Positions 8,747 to 20,280 of a stretch of 25,462 bases of DNA are shown here, piece after piece. Source of the stretch: Saccoglossus kowalevskii (Eukaryota > Hemichordata > Enteropneusta > Harrimaniidae); the NCBI RefSeq assembly GCF_000003605.2, contig NW_003135350.1:483511-508972 (forward strand), in the 5' to 3' direction. Both the position numbers and the translations under genes were made by a program. Below the pieces are notes generated by a model, which saw nothing but the letters and a program-made list of their open reading frames with translations, searched no databases and had not been told where the DNA came from. Position 1 is the first letter of the stretch. Each line of letters begins with the position of its first letter.

Positions 8747-11700
8747 ATGTCTCTTCTCAGGACTCTAAGTAGACTTCCTCGTTCGTTGAATTATTTCAGA
8801 CCCATTGCAGGTGTGCAGACAGTGAGGAGATATGCGGAAGAAGCTCTCGCGCCCTCACAAATGTCATTCACATTTGCAACTCCATCAGAGGTACGTGCAT
8901 GTTCAGGACGATGACCTGATTCACAAGTTCACCATGTAATGAAATAATTGTTTCTCCAGCCAACCAACCTTTTATGGACTCGTCTATTCAACTATAATAC
9001 ACACTTTAATTCTATAACTATGTTTAGACGATCTATATTACACTTTAACGTGGCATAACTCGAAATGTTACTGCGAAAACTGTGCACTCGAATCGTCTAA
9101 GCATGGTCTAAATTATTTCAATAGTTTATGTCGTTTTAAACATGTGAAATTGATTTAGATTAGGGGTGATTTAGTTTCATAGTTTAAATTAAACTTGAGT
9201 AATTTCATTTTTTGGTTGGTCTGTGAAGAGTGTAGTTTTGTACATGTTGTCAAACTGATTTAAATTCACCAACATTGTTAAAAATAAATGTACACGGTAA
9301 AGATTAAAATAAAATATCGATTACCCATGTTTGGTGGAATTGTACAGTCTAAGTATGGGTGATTGTACCATGGCCATCTTCAATTCTTTAATGGGTGTTC
9401 TAGAATTTCTGTTACAGTGGGCGCAAGACATTTACATACACCTAACTTAACTTTGCAACATCCCTAGATATTTTCCTAGACACTTGGCAGTGATGGTTGT
9501 ACAAAAAATGTAGATGCAATAAAGTTACTTACCGCCTATGTGACAGTTAATCAAAACATCAAACCAAGGTTTTAGATGGGTTCAACTATTACATCCTATA
9601 AGCTTTCAGTAAAACAGTGTTTCATTCATTGTTGTTATCAGTTATTTCAAGCATACATATGCTCGTTCATCTAATATTTTGAATGTTTCACGAAAATAAT
9701 AAACCTTGTTGATACAATTAATAAAAAGAAAATTCCCCTAACATATAATGGATTTACTTAAATTACCATCATGGGAACAGTTTGGTTTTGAATGCAGTTT
9801 CTGATTTTGAACTCATCGTTGACTATATATACAATTATTGCAATTATGTCAAAGCGTGTAAATGAAGACACTCAGAAGGAAATTATTCACCTCCTCTTTG
9901 GTGGAAATAGGATGCAACCGATTGGCAAGGACTAACGAGTGCAATAGTCTCCGGCGCATTGCATCAGTTCTGTTAGGAAAAGCGACAGTCATACATCATT
10001 TATCAAATTTAGTCTCAGATCTGAAGGATTTTTGAAACTGGTATATGGTGTGGGTATGGAGTTGAAATAAAAGAAAATTCCAGGGAAAGATTGACTGGGT
10101 GATAAGTGTGAGAAACTCACATTGCTAATATTATTAATACATGTATAAGCTCAATGACAACATCTCAACAAACTATCAATCAACAGAATTTACATTTATC
10201 ATTTCTTGTTAATATTCATTCCTAATTTTATGTTTGTATTATATTTCTTCCAAGTGTTACACAACAATGATTTTTTTCCTACAAAGCAATAGAATACTCC
10301 AACTACGCTGTCCCTTGTGCCCACACATCAAAGGCATACCCTGCCCGGTGTTTTGTTATCACTTAATCAAATACCGATACTCAGGAAGGTGTCTAGGGAT
10401 GTTGCAAAGTCCCTTGGTAATTGCCTACCAGGTACGAGAGTTAGGTGTATGTAAATGTACGAGTTGGCAATCCATAAAAAAAACTGTATGTAACCTCCAT
10501 ATATAGACCACCTGTCTATAAAGACCATTTTAATAAAGTAACTTGGTTGGTCACAGGTCTTGACTGTACCTGCATGCACATTACTAACCTGTACATGCAT
10601 ACTGTTCAAAAACATATTCCATAGTGTGAGGTACATTGTATACTTAAGCAATAGCATACATGTACACATACTGTATATGTATGTCAGTGAATCTCGCACT
10701 CTTGTAGCAGTGAAAAGTTCTCTCTGGTCCTACATTGAGTGTCATTGACTCTAATTTTTACAAATGCCATAAAATCCAGATATTGTGAGAATTTCTCTGT
10801 GGTTCTACAACATTGTCATTGACTCTAATTTTTACAAATGCCATAAAATCCAGATATTGTGAGAATTTCCTTGTGGTCCTACAACATTGTCATTGACTCT
10901 AATTTTTACAAATGCCATAAAATCCAGATATTGTGAGAATTTCCTTGTGGTTCTACAACATTGTCATTGACTCTAATTTTTACAAATGCCATAAAATCCA
11001 GATATTGTGAGAATTTCTCTGTGGTCCTACAACATTGTCATTGACTCTCATTTTTACAAATGCCATAAAATCCAGATATTGTGAGAATTTCTCTGTGGTT
11101 CTACAACATTGTCATTGACTCTCATTTTTACAAATGCCATAAAATCCAGATATTATGAAAATTTTTTCCAGTGAAAATGACACAGCGTTTGAAATCAGCC
11201 TAATAATTGCTCTGTGGTATTTTAAAAACCACACTTGCTTTCCAGGTATATTATAATGAAGCCGATGTGAAACAAGTTGATGTGCCATCAACAACTGGTG
11301 ACTTTGGTATTCTAGCTCAACATGTACCGGTGTTGTCAGTACTTAGACCTGGTTGTGTTGTGGTTTATGACAATGATGGCAACACAGAAAAATATTTTGG
11401 TAAGTAATCAGTACACTTGTAATTAATGCTTTAATTGATACACTGTTTAGTAAAAATACATGAAGATGGAATTAATGATCACTAGTAGTAATCCATATGA
11501 TTAATTGGTTTGGCTTGACTGACAAAATCATCTGAGGGAAAAAATTATCCAGTGAAATAATCTCTTCCAAAAGAAAGTTTGTAAAAGTAAATATATTTTG
11601 CTATCTTAGTGTTTCCTGACAGCAGATTTAGGGAAAATGTCAAAACGTGTCATGCGAGTCCTAGTATACATAAGCTGCTCTGATGTACCTCTAGACTAGT

Positions 11701-12425
11701 TCCACCACATTTCCAAGTTGAGTTGTGGATTCCAATGATGGGATAACATGGTCAAGAATATTAATCCTGTTTTTTGCACAGGGGTTATTCTAGAAACAAA
11801 TTTTAAGAGGGAGCACAACTTTGTTACAACTGATCATAATCTACTGACTGTTCCAGGTTTGGTAAGAGGGTTTAAATCTGGGGTATGGGGGTGCTGTGCC
11901 CCTGTTCCCCTGTCTGGAAGAACCCCTGCCACAAGTATTTCAGTGTATAAGCTTTTAGTATTTATTCATTAGTGACAGTGTTTATATTTTATTCACAGTA
12001 AGTAGTGGTACAATCACAGTCAATGACGACTCATCAGTCCAGCTGCTAGCAGAAGAAGCAACACCAATAGACCAAATTGATAGGCAGGTTAGTATTCCCG
12101 TTTCTAAAATTTAATGGATGTAAACAGTTTCCTGAAGTAAACATTAAATATTTTCAGTAATTAGTCTGGTGGCAAAAGTGACATCATTTCTTGTATGTGT
12201 ACATGTAGTTAAATCTAAAAAATAGGTTCATCATTGGTAATAGGTTAGTGGAAGCTAAGCTATTTGTACTACCAATACTTCCATTGTTACTTTCTGTAGG
12301 CGGCTGAGACAGGTCTTTCTAAAGCTCAACAGGATCTTCAGTCATCTACAACAGACCTTGCGAAAGCAGAAGCACAAATTTCTCTGGAATTACATGAAGC
12401 ATTATTGAAAGCACTAGAGAAATAA
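8747..12425 (+). CDS. ATP5F1D: ATP synthase F1 subunit delta, mitochondrial, four coding exons
   Basis: Coding exons are 8747-8890, 11246-11399, 11999-12087 and 12300-12425, with GT-AG introns in phases 0, 1 and 0, giving 170 residues (human precursor 168). It is the delta subunit of the F1 central stalk (homologue of bacterial epsilon), which with gamma and epsilon couples rotation of the c-ring to ATP synthesis on the matrix side. Residues 1-29 form an Arg-rich, acid-free presequence ending VRRY before A30, matching the R-x-Y/A cleavage pattern and the human mature start. The beta-sandwich domain follows, with MSFTFATPSE, QVDVPSTTGDFGILAQHVP, VLRPG and VSSGTITVNDDSSVQLLAEE. A C-terminal pair of helices (about residues 125-170) ends in EALLKALEK. 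The ATG at 8747 has A at -3. It lies about 2.3 kb downstream of UQCRH on the same strand. Confidence 0.97.
9024..9100. repeat. Short inverted repeat in ATP5F1D intron 1
   Basis: TTAGACGAT at 9024-9032 pairs exactly with ATCGTCTAA at 9092-9100. Extending outward gives ATG[T/C]TTAGACGAT with one mismatch. It could be a foldback remnant. Confidence 0.45.
9428..10458. repeat. Interrupted long inverted repeat in ATP5F1D intron 1
   Basis: The left arm has two perfect blocks, a 20-mer at 9428-9447 (ACATTTACATACACC...) and a 19-mer at 9450-9468 (ACTTTGCAACATCCC...). Their exact reverse complements lie at 10439-10458 and 10392-10410. The right arm carries a 28-bp insertion between the two blocks, against 2 bp on the left. 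The ends are about 1.03 kb apart. Flanking sequence beyond the arms does not pair. Confidence 0.85.
10710..11165. repeat. 74-bp minisatellite in ATP5F1D intron 1
   Basis: Units begin at 10741, 10815, 10889, 10963, 11037 and 11111, a strict 74-bp period with no indels. A diverged partial copy precedes the array from about 10710, and the last unit is truncated near 11165. Substitutions mark copy types: CTCT or CCTT, then GGTTCT or GGTCCT, and CTAATTTTT in copies 1-4 against CTCATTTTT in copies 5-6. The array ends about 80 bp before exon 2. Confidence 0.95.
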
Positions 12426-12436
12426 CGTTGTATAAG

Positions 12437-14020
12437 GTATGTCCTGTTTCTGTTTCTTATTTCAGCAAGTATGATATAGGTAACATAAATTGCCATCCAG
12501 AAAATTCCAATTGAGTTGTGATTTCTGTCTGTTCAGAGCTTCTTTTAAATTGACTTGTCATGAGTTTCACCAATTGATATACGCATTACAAAACTGGTGA
12601 ATGAATGTTTTGATCATTGTTTTTCACTCGTGTGTGTGAAGCATACAGTGGGGAGTCTTTACAGTTACCTGGTCTGTACGTATGTATGTGCTAGACGTAC
12701 TTTCCTTTGAAGAAATGCACAATGTCCGAGAACGCTTTTTATGGTTCTCTGAAAAAATAATTTATATTAATAGTTAACTTAAACTTAAGTTTGTATAGTT
12801 TAGGGTTTGTAAAAGGGTTAAGGTATGGTGCAGTTTATATTAGGACATTTCTATGTTCTATCTATTTTGTTGATTAAAAATCTGTTCATATTAGTTATCT
12901 AATTTGCAAAATAATCATTTTCAGATTTTCCACAGATATCTCAAGTACTAATCATCACATTTCAATGAAACTTGGTACATAGATGCCCAAGACAATGCAC
13001 AGGCCTGATTAGTTTAAAGTTAAAATGTATACATACTAATTACCAAATTTGCTTATAAATTTATTGCATTTCAATAAAACTTGATTGGATTGAAATAAGA
13101 ACAGATGTGATTAGTATATAGTTAAAAACCATGCATAATGACTACCTAAATCTTATTAGCCAATTTCTGATATCTGAAAAAAATAATATTTGAATTTAAC
13201 TTGTGGTCTTTAAATAGATCAGGCTGCAAACCACAAATGTACAATAAAATTTTCGGTGACTATTATAAATTTCAATACTTCTGGTTGTGCATCTCAAATA
13301 TCACTAAGCTTATTGTTTGAAAAGCTAATATTAAACTTTGGATTCATTTTAAATTGCTTCAATACACTCAGCACGCAGGAGTTCTTTCTAAGCTTTCTTT
13401 GATTTTTAAAGGTGAACATTGTGGTCGCAGGTGTTCTGACTTTTGTGAATTGTGTTCTTTTGAGTGTTCTTAAAACTGTTGAAAAGTTGGAGGAAGCGCA
13501 GCCAGATTTATTATGAACAACTCAGATTACAAAAGTTAGATATGTAGTGATTTTGAAAACAAGCTAAGCTAGCTAAATATTAAGTTACATTAAACTGTAC
13601 TGCTCATGTAGCAAAGCATTTTTCAAGAAAAATTGAAGTAAAAAAATATTGAAGTTATCGTGTACAAATTTGAAAGGTCAACTTTGGGTAACCTACACAT
13701 AAATTATCAAAGTCAACTGGCTAACCTTTATTATGTCGAAAATAGTATTATTTTTTTTTAACCAGAAAGGACAAAAATATTTACTTAAATTAGAGAATGA
13801 ATGTCTGCTTGACTTTCTCAAAAGCAGATTTATGAGATTAAAGTCCTCATAAACTTTTGGTCAAAATCTTTGCAGTACTGACATTGGATTGAACTTAAAA
13901 AGATAAGCGGGCAATCTATTTCAAATCCATATTTTATATAATTGTGAAGGACCTACCGTACATAAACACAGCAAAATTTCATACTGTGAAACTAAATGCA
14001 ACTTTTTTTATTTCTTACAG
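12437..14020 (+). other. Likely 3' UTR intron of ATP5F1D
   Basis: Eleven bases after the TAA stop, AAG/GTATGT forms a strong donor at 12437. A pyrimidine-rich acceptor, TTTATTTCTTACAG, ends at 14020, just before an exon that carries the only well-placed AATAAA with a downstream T-rich tract. The stop is only 11 nt from the junction, so nonsense-mediated decay is not expected. Intronic AATAAA motifs near 13073 and 13242 could give a shorter alternative end. Confidence 0.65.
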
Positions 14021-14170
14021 AGTCCTACAACAGTGTGTGGTTTATGAGTGGCTTGATATCATCTTAGTTCATCAATGATTGTAATACAGAATATAACAAC
14101 CAAACTACAAGATTTATTTGTGTTCTTTTAATGAATTCGTTTTGGAAGCTGGTTTGAACTCAATAGGGTT

Positions 14171-14176
14171 AATAAA
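14171..14176 (+). terminator. Poly(A) signal of ATP5F1D
   Basis: AATAAA lies about 150 bp into the putative final exon (14021 onward), followed within 40 bp by TGAGTG and a long T tract, as expected of a cleavage and polyadenylation site. Confidence 0.7.
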
Positions 14177-14219
14177 ACTCCTTCAGTGCTTTCATTCCTG
14201 AGTGTTTTTTTTTTTTTAC

Positions 14220-15220
14220 CACCTGCACTTCACACACATAAAAATTTAATTTGTCAAGCAGTTTTAATTATGTATGTACATGTATGTTTGCTGTTCCTAC
14301 ACCCAAAGCATATCAAAAAGACTTGTTATTCCTAGTATTGTACCTTCCAAGTCTTCTATGACATGAAAAGGATACCTGAAACAAGGAACTTGTTTCAAGT
14401 TTTCTTCATTTAGTGCTTTCGAGTGCTCAAGCCCAAGTCGGAAGTAGCCTTCATATCGTTGTGTATCTATTGCACTATGTCGCCTAGTTAATATCAGATA
14501 TTGACTCGTGTAAATTTTACATCACATGCATTTTTTTCGCTAACTGCAGAAAAGATGCATACAAATAGTGCCACCAATGAACCATGTGTTTGCATAAAAT
14601 CTAATTTAAATTTCATCACTAATCCGCAGCAGACTGGAAATATTCCAAAGAAATACCTTGTGGGAAATTTGCACATGAGCTGAATTGTAATGAAAAATCC
14701 CACATTTACGAACATCTGTTCAATAATACATCATGGTGATGACTCCCCCCCCCCCCCAATGTTATATTTTTGTGATAAATAGTCAAGATTGAAACTGCAG
14801 TGGTTTTACAGAGAGGTGATCGTGGCATAAATAAATCAGGTGGTCAATGGGAATCGGGTCGTAGACTGAACAATTATATATGGGAATACTTCCAGATTCT
14901 TACCCGCAAAGTGCGTAACCTAACCTAGAATGTATATGGTGTTCCAGTAACTATACCTACCCCTTCACTATTAATGCCAAGAGATGATAGCTTTACACAT
15001 TCAGATTTATGGATACATGTAGTATGAGTGAATTCTGGGGAGGGACAACATTTACATTGACATTTTAAAATCAATCCGGTTTATAGCCATTTGAAATTGA
15101 ATACGAGCATTAAACCAAAGTGTTGATTGAGGTATTCTGTTGAATATTGCAGTTTCTAGGCATAATGTAACCATTAACAATGAGAAACGCTTTATACATA
15201 CTCTCTTTATATCGTTGTAT
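14220..15220. other. Gene-free stretch between ATP5F1D and a repeat element
   Basis: No supportable gene. Two short overlapping frames on opposite strands near 14494-14715 resemble nothing I know. A C13 run lies at 14745-14757. Confidence 0.5.
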
Positions 15221-15222
15221 TT

Positions 15223-16070
15223 TTAGCTCCACTGTCGAGCGGAGCTTATCATATGAGTGATTGTCAGTCGTCGTCCGTGTCAATGTTTTACTTATTCGAC
15301 TTCTTGAAAACTACAAGCCTGAATGCTTTGATACTTGGTGTATATGTACCTTGGGTAGACCTCTCTCAGATTTGTTCATTTCATGATCATATCTTCAATT
15401 CTCTAATTTTGGTGAATATTTTTGGTAAAAAGTGACACTTTCGACTTCTTGTTAAAAACCACAAGTCCAATTGCTTTGATATTACATATATAGGTACTAC
15501 ATGTGCACCACTCTCAAATTTGTTCATTTCATAATGATATCTTTAATTTTCTAATTTTGGTGAATATTGTCATTTTTGGTAAAGTGATATTTTCAACTTC
15601 TTGTTAGAAACCGCAAGTCCAATTGCTTTGATATTACATATATAGGTACCTACATGTGGACCACTCAAATTTGTTCATTTCATGATATCTTTATTTTTCT
15701 AATTTTGGTGAATATTTTTGTCATTTTTGGTAGAAAGTGATACTTTCAACTTCTTTATAAAAACCGCAAGTCCAATTGCTTTGATATTACATATATACCA
15801 CTCTCAAATTTGTTCATTTCATGATGATATCTTTAATTTTCTAATTTTGGTGAATATTTTTGTCATTTTTGGTAAAAAGTGATATTTTCTTCTTGTTAAA
15901 AACCACAATCATTTATGGTGAAAAATGATATTTTTGAATTCTTGTTGAAAACAGCAAGTCCCATTGCATTGATACTATGCATATTGTTCATTTTCTAATA
16001 TATCTTCTGTTCTTTAATTGAAATGTGCATTGCTAACAGCGGAGCTATCTCAGCCGAGAGGCTGCTTGTT
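15223..16070. mobile_element. Hairpin-headed element with ~150-bp tandem cores
   Basis: The left end (15225-15246) forms a hairpin, AGCTCC and GGAGCT around a 10-base loop. It is followed by a GTCGTCGTCCGTG stretch and then four to five tandem copies of a 140-153-bp unit. The ACTTCTTG anchor falls at 15299, 15444, 15596, 15749 (variant) and about 15889. Each unit holds CCAATTGCTTTGATAT, TTTGTTCATTTCAT and TAATTTTGGTGAATAT. The right end has GCGGAGCTATCTCAGCCGAG. This head-plus-tandem-core layout recalls the pearl/HINE (Helentron-associated) elements of bivalves and insects. The assignment is inference; no protein is encoded. Confidence 0.6.
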
Positions 16071-16890
16071 TAATGAACATTTAAATATTGCACAACTCAG
16101 AAATTATTCAAAGTTATTAGTACCTCCAAAGGAGTGCCTGTTTTTAAAATTTGAACACACCACATGATTTCTTCCATTAAGTCTGATGTGAAAAATACCA
16201 TTTTGATGTGTAAACCACTACAGCCATTTGGAAATCGGTTGCAATAAACAGTATTTTTGAATTTCTGTTGTACAATTAAAAAAAAAAAAACAGTATAAAA
16301 CATGTTTCCCCATATATACACATGGAAGTCAAATGTAATATGTTAAACACATTTTGGTGTGGAGTTTTATAGGGACGATGGAGACACAATAATAAGCCCT
16401 TGGAGATGTTTGTTTGATGAGAGATATCAAGTATAGTTTGTATTGCCAAGTCTGTATGATATATAGTTGCACATTATTTGTTTGTGTTCATACACAACCT
16501 GACAAAAGCCTCATCTGTGTCGCATTCAAAGTACTGGACACTTACCTGAAAGCAATAATGCTAATTGACTAGCAAATTTGTGTGCATTGGTGTTTGAATG
16601 TTGCATGCACATAGTGAAAACAAAAATTGAAATTTTAAATAAAGCTTGTGACCTTGATTTACAACAAATATCACCAAATACCAGTATATATAATATTCAA
16701 CGATAGTCTGAGATTTCTTTCGCTGATAAGTGAAATTAACAATAAAATGTTCATTTAATGAATGTTTTCTAACTACTATTCCAGACAAGTGAACAATGTA
16801 TAACAAACAAATGCTTAAACTTTCATTGGCTGAATTTCATTTGGTACAGTGCTTACTAAATCTACCATGTAAAAGCCACTACGCCCCAAT
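16071..16890. other. Gene-free AT-rich stretch
   Basis: Only short minus-strand frames are present (16097-16321 and 16561-16806), without domain resemblance. A poly(A) run near 16280 is the only notable feature. Confidence 0.5.
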
Positions 16891-16894
16891 TCTT

Positions 16895-17425
16895 CCTGTA
16901 GAGCTACCTCTACTGATTAACCATTCTCTAGTACGGCAGGACAGTTCCACTGTATCTACCTGTAGAGCTGTCTCACTGACAAGCCATTCTTCAGTACGAT
17001 AGTACAGTTCCACTGTATCTACCTGTAGAGCTACCTCTACTGATGAACCATTCTCTAGTACAGCAGGACAGTTCCACTGTATCTTCCTGTAGAGTTGCCT
17101 CTACTGATGAACCATTATCTAGTACGATAGGACAGTTCCACTGTATCTTCCTGTAGAGCTACCTCTACTGATGAACCATTCTCTAGTTCGGTAGGACAGT
17201 TCCACTGTATCTTCCTGTAGAGTTGCCTCTACTGATGAACCATTCTCTAGTACGGCAGGACAGTCCCACTGTATCTTCCTGTAGAGTTGCCTCTACTGAT
17301 GAACCATTCTCTAGTACGGCAGGACAGTTCCACTGTATCTACCTGTAGAGCTGTCTACTGATGAACCATTATCTAGTACGATAGGACAGTTCCACTGTAT
17401 CTTCCTGTAGAGTTGCCTCTATTGA
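16895..17425. repeat. 64-bp minisatellite, about eight copies
   Basis: The CCTGTAGAG anchor starts at 16895, 16959, 17022, 17086, 17150, 17214, 17278, 17342 and 17404, with periods of 62-64 bp. Each unit contains the perfect dyad ACAGT-TCC-ACTGT, the near-palindrome GTAGAGCTAC, and CCATTCTCTAGTACGGCAGG. A decayed piece of one unit (CATTCTCTAGTAC followed by AGTTCCA) lies at about 18373-18391. Confidence 0.95.
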
Positions 17426-17429
17426 CAAA

Positions 17430-17732
17430 ATGTACAGCTGCCCCTACTGGCTTTTTGAATATCAAAATGTACCCCCACCCCCAAATCAAACCACAGAGCA
17501 AAACATGCATCAACAACTCACCACTAATGAATGTAATCAGCACGGGCATACCCGAGAAACTGTGGATGACGATCATTACTTCTGGCATGTCTTAGAAACA
17601 CTGCCTTACATGCAGAACCCATTATATAATTCCTGGTTTTGGGCTATGTTCGACGAACAAAAACACAAGACAAAAAATTCAATAGATGGCTGTCACCAAG
17701 AAAGATCCACAGGAATTTTATTTAACCTCTGA
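17430..17732 (+). other. Open frame of 100 codons, possible orphan exon
   Basis: The predicted peptide is rich in Gln, Asn and His. Its C-terminal half (about residues 45-78: DDDHYFWHVLETLPYMQ, then FWAMFDEQKHK) faintly resembles the D-x-x-F-x-x-S-L-x-P pattern of a BESS protein-interaction motif. Composition looks more protein-like than the neighbouring frames. Against it, the frame runs back without a stop into the 64-bp minisatellite, whose period is not a multiple of three, and no partner exon is visible. A GTACAG at 17431-17436 could act as an acceptor. I cannot assign a function. Confidence 0.15.
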
Positions 17733-19880
17733 TATTGATAAGAAATATACACAAGAAAATATTACTACATTAAAGTGACTAACTGGCAGCTATTATACAC
17801 ATTCTACCCACAAAAGTTGTTTTCATATGAGCATTTTCTGTATTGTCTTGGTACCGGTAGCGGTAGCAGGTATGTTTGTAACTTGCTCAAATGCATTATG
17901 GAAGTGCACAATTTACAGTTAAATATATGACAAGTGATATATACAGTTAGTATTAAATTTAATAATTTTCTGAACAATGAAAGATTTCATTGTGCAAAAA
18001 TAAACAATGTCAATTCCAGTGGATTGCCCAAGACAATCATGCGACAACTTTGCTGCGAGATTAACCGGAGTTGCCCTTTCAATAAAAATTGATAAATTTA
18101 CACACTACCAATCATTTTAGATCAGGGTACAAAAAAGTAAACTAGTTTCCATGGAAACCAGGATGTACTAAAAATAGAACTGACAAGAAACCATTGTGTG
18201 GTGAAACTGAAGCACCTTGCAGCTTCGTCTGACATTACCTAATTTCATGAATAATTAATCACCTTTCGTAATTTGTTAACACAATTACAGATATCTTAAT
18301 TGCTATCTTAACTGTTAAAATTTATTTTCATATAGAAAAACGATTAGATTTGAAATTAAATTTTGTGCACAGCATTCTCTAGTACAGTTCCAGCACACAT
18401 GTACTGTTAACTTGTAAGTTGCTAAATGATCCAGATGTATGCTTAATGCATTTTGTCAGAGATGCATTACTTTGGGTTTGCAATGCGCATAGTACCGTAT
18501 GGTGACATGTCAAGATCCCATTAAAGTCTCATCTTGTAGATAGGGAGACTGATGCCATGACCTTCTGATATTACATATATCAATGTTCAAGGTTTGTAAT
18601 AAAACACGTCTTACCACTATCATAGTGAAAAATGTGATAAATCGAAAATGTATCGAAAATATAGTTTTCGCATTTCATCATATCGTGAGCAACTATTTTG
18701 ATCCACCTGGACATCCCAGTATCCTAAATACCTTGGGCATGTGCATTGCTCCGAGTTGGAACGCTTATGCGAGAGTGAGATTGAAACAGGATCTTGGTAT
18801 CATGTCACACTACTTGCAAACCCCAAGTAATGTACCTCTGATATCTTTCATACACAATTCAAGAGTAAATTGATTGCACTTTACAAAAAGAACTTTCACA
18901 TAGCCAGAACATAATTTGGATTTGTCGTTGTTTTGACCAATTGTATTTTAATCTCGAGTCTTCATTATGTAAACATGCATTTTCGCAAGTCTCCTCTAAG
19001 CACATTTCACTCAATTTTGTAAATCATTTGCTTCAATGTAAAAAGTGCACACATATATATTGGCTTACAAGCAGTAATTAAAAATGATCTCAATTGTTAT
19101 AATAGTTGCCTCCAAGGCCCAGAAGACTAAGACAAATATTTAGACCATGCATAAAAGTATAAATGGTGAATATTTTAATTACAAATTTCTTATAGCATTT
19201 CAGCTGATATACCTCTGCTCTTTGTTGAGATCTACATCATGGAAAAGCAAACTGCTCCACAGAATTAATTTTATAAAAATAAAAAAAAATAGAAAAATAT
19301 TTCATCTTGGTGCACCTTGATCAAGTTCATTTGAAATCTGGTAAACGGGTAATGAGATACAAAGGGGGTGGGGGGGGGTAATGCAAATTAGGTAATTCAT
19401 ATTCACAGATTCAATTCTAAACTACCGGCAACCACATCTGTGGATCATCATAGAACATTTATGGATCTACTTTTATTAAAGTCAGATGATTGGCAGTCAG
19501 GATATCTGTGGAAGAGCTCAATATATGGGTAATATAGGTAATTAATATGCACAGCTTTCAATCCCACTTTAAACAGATCTGTCAATTAACCCAGAGCATC
19601 TATGAAGCAGGTTTCATTGAAACAGGCTGACCACAAAGACTTCCACACAAGTCACGAATATTTACACATTTCAGGTTATCAATATGTTACTTAAAATAGT
19701 GACACCCCCAAGCCCATCTTCTTATCCAAGTTTGTTCAAATTTATAACAAATTAAAAATTCACTTTTCTAATCTAAATAAAATTGAATGACAATTTTAAA
19801 ATAAAAATCCATACCAGCACAATTTTGGAAGAACAATTTACCGAATGATGCCAAACAGAGCGGAAGTAAAATAATAAAAC
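17733..19880. other. Gene-free AT-rich stretch
   Basis: A 96-codon plus frame (18583-18873) matches nothing recognisable. A G5TG9 run lies at 19364-19378. Otherwise I see only AT-rich unique sequence. Confidence 0.5.
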
Positions 19881-20126
19881 TGGGTAATGGTGAGATGATT
19901 ACCCACTGCTTCCTATGGTGAGAACATGATTTACCATTGATTCCTATGGCGAGATTATGATTTACCATTGATTCCTATGGCAAGATCATGATTTACCATT
20001 AATTCCTATGGTGAGATCATAATTTACCATTGATTTCTATGGTGAGATCATGATATACCATTGATTCCTATGGTGAGATCATGATTTACCATTGATTCCT
20101 ATGGCGAGATCATGATTTACCATTAA
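19881..20126. repeat. 31-bp palindromic minisatellite, about seven copies
   Basis: The TCCTATGG anchor lies at 19911, 19942, 19973, 20004, 20035 (variant TTCTATGG), 20066 and 20097, a strict 31-bp period. Most of each unit is an imperfect palindrome: ATGGTGAG, the perfect dyad ATCATGAT, then TTACCAT. At the left edge, TGGGTAA (19881-19887) pairs with TTACCCA (19899-19905) in a diverged first copy. Confidence 0.93.
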
Positions 20127-20280
20127 GGCAGATGATAACACCTAGGAAACAAGTAAAATAGAACAAATAGTACATCATTTAGACAAGTCTGCTATACACA
20201 CACACCTTTTCACTGAAAGTACATATACTCTTATGGCAGCTAAATACTTATACCGGTACCTGATTCTGATAAATACTGTT

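Noticed and set aside
11748-11972. 74-codon plus-strand frame
   Set aside because: It lies inside ATP5F1D intron 2 between two well-supported exons; no domain.
18583-18873. 96-codon plus-strand frame
   Set aside because: No recognisable domain, no splice partners, and composition like the surrounding AT-rich DNA.
4301-20126. Regular tandem arrays considered as CRISPR
   Set aside because: The units repeat in full with no unique spacers, and the genome is animal; they are minisatellites.
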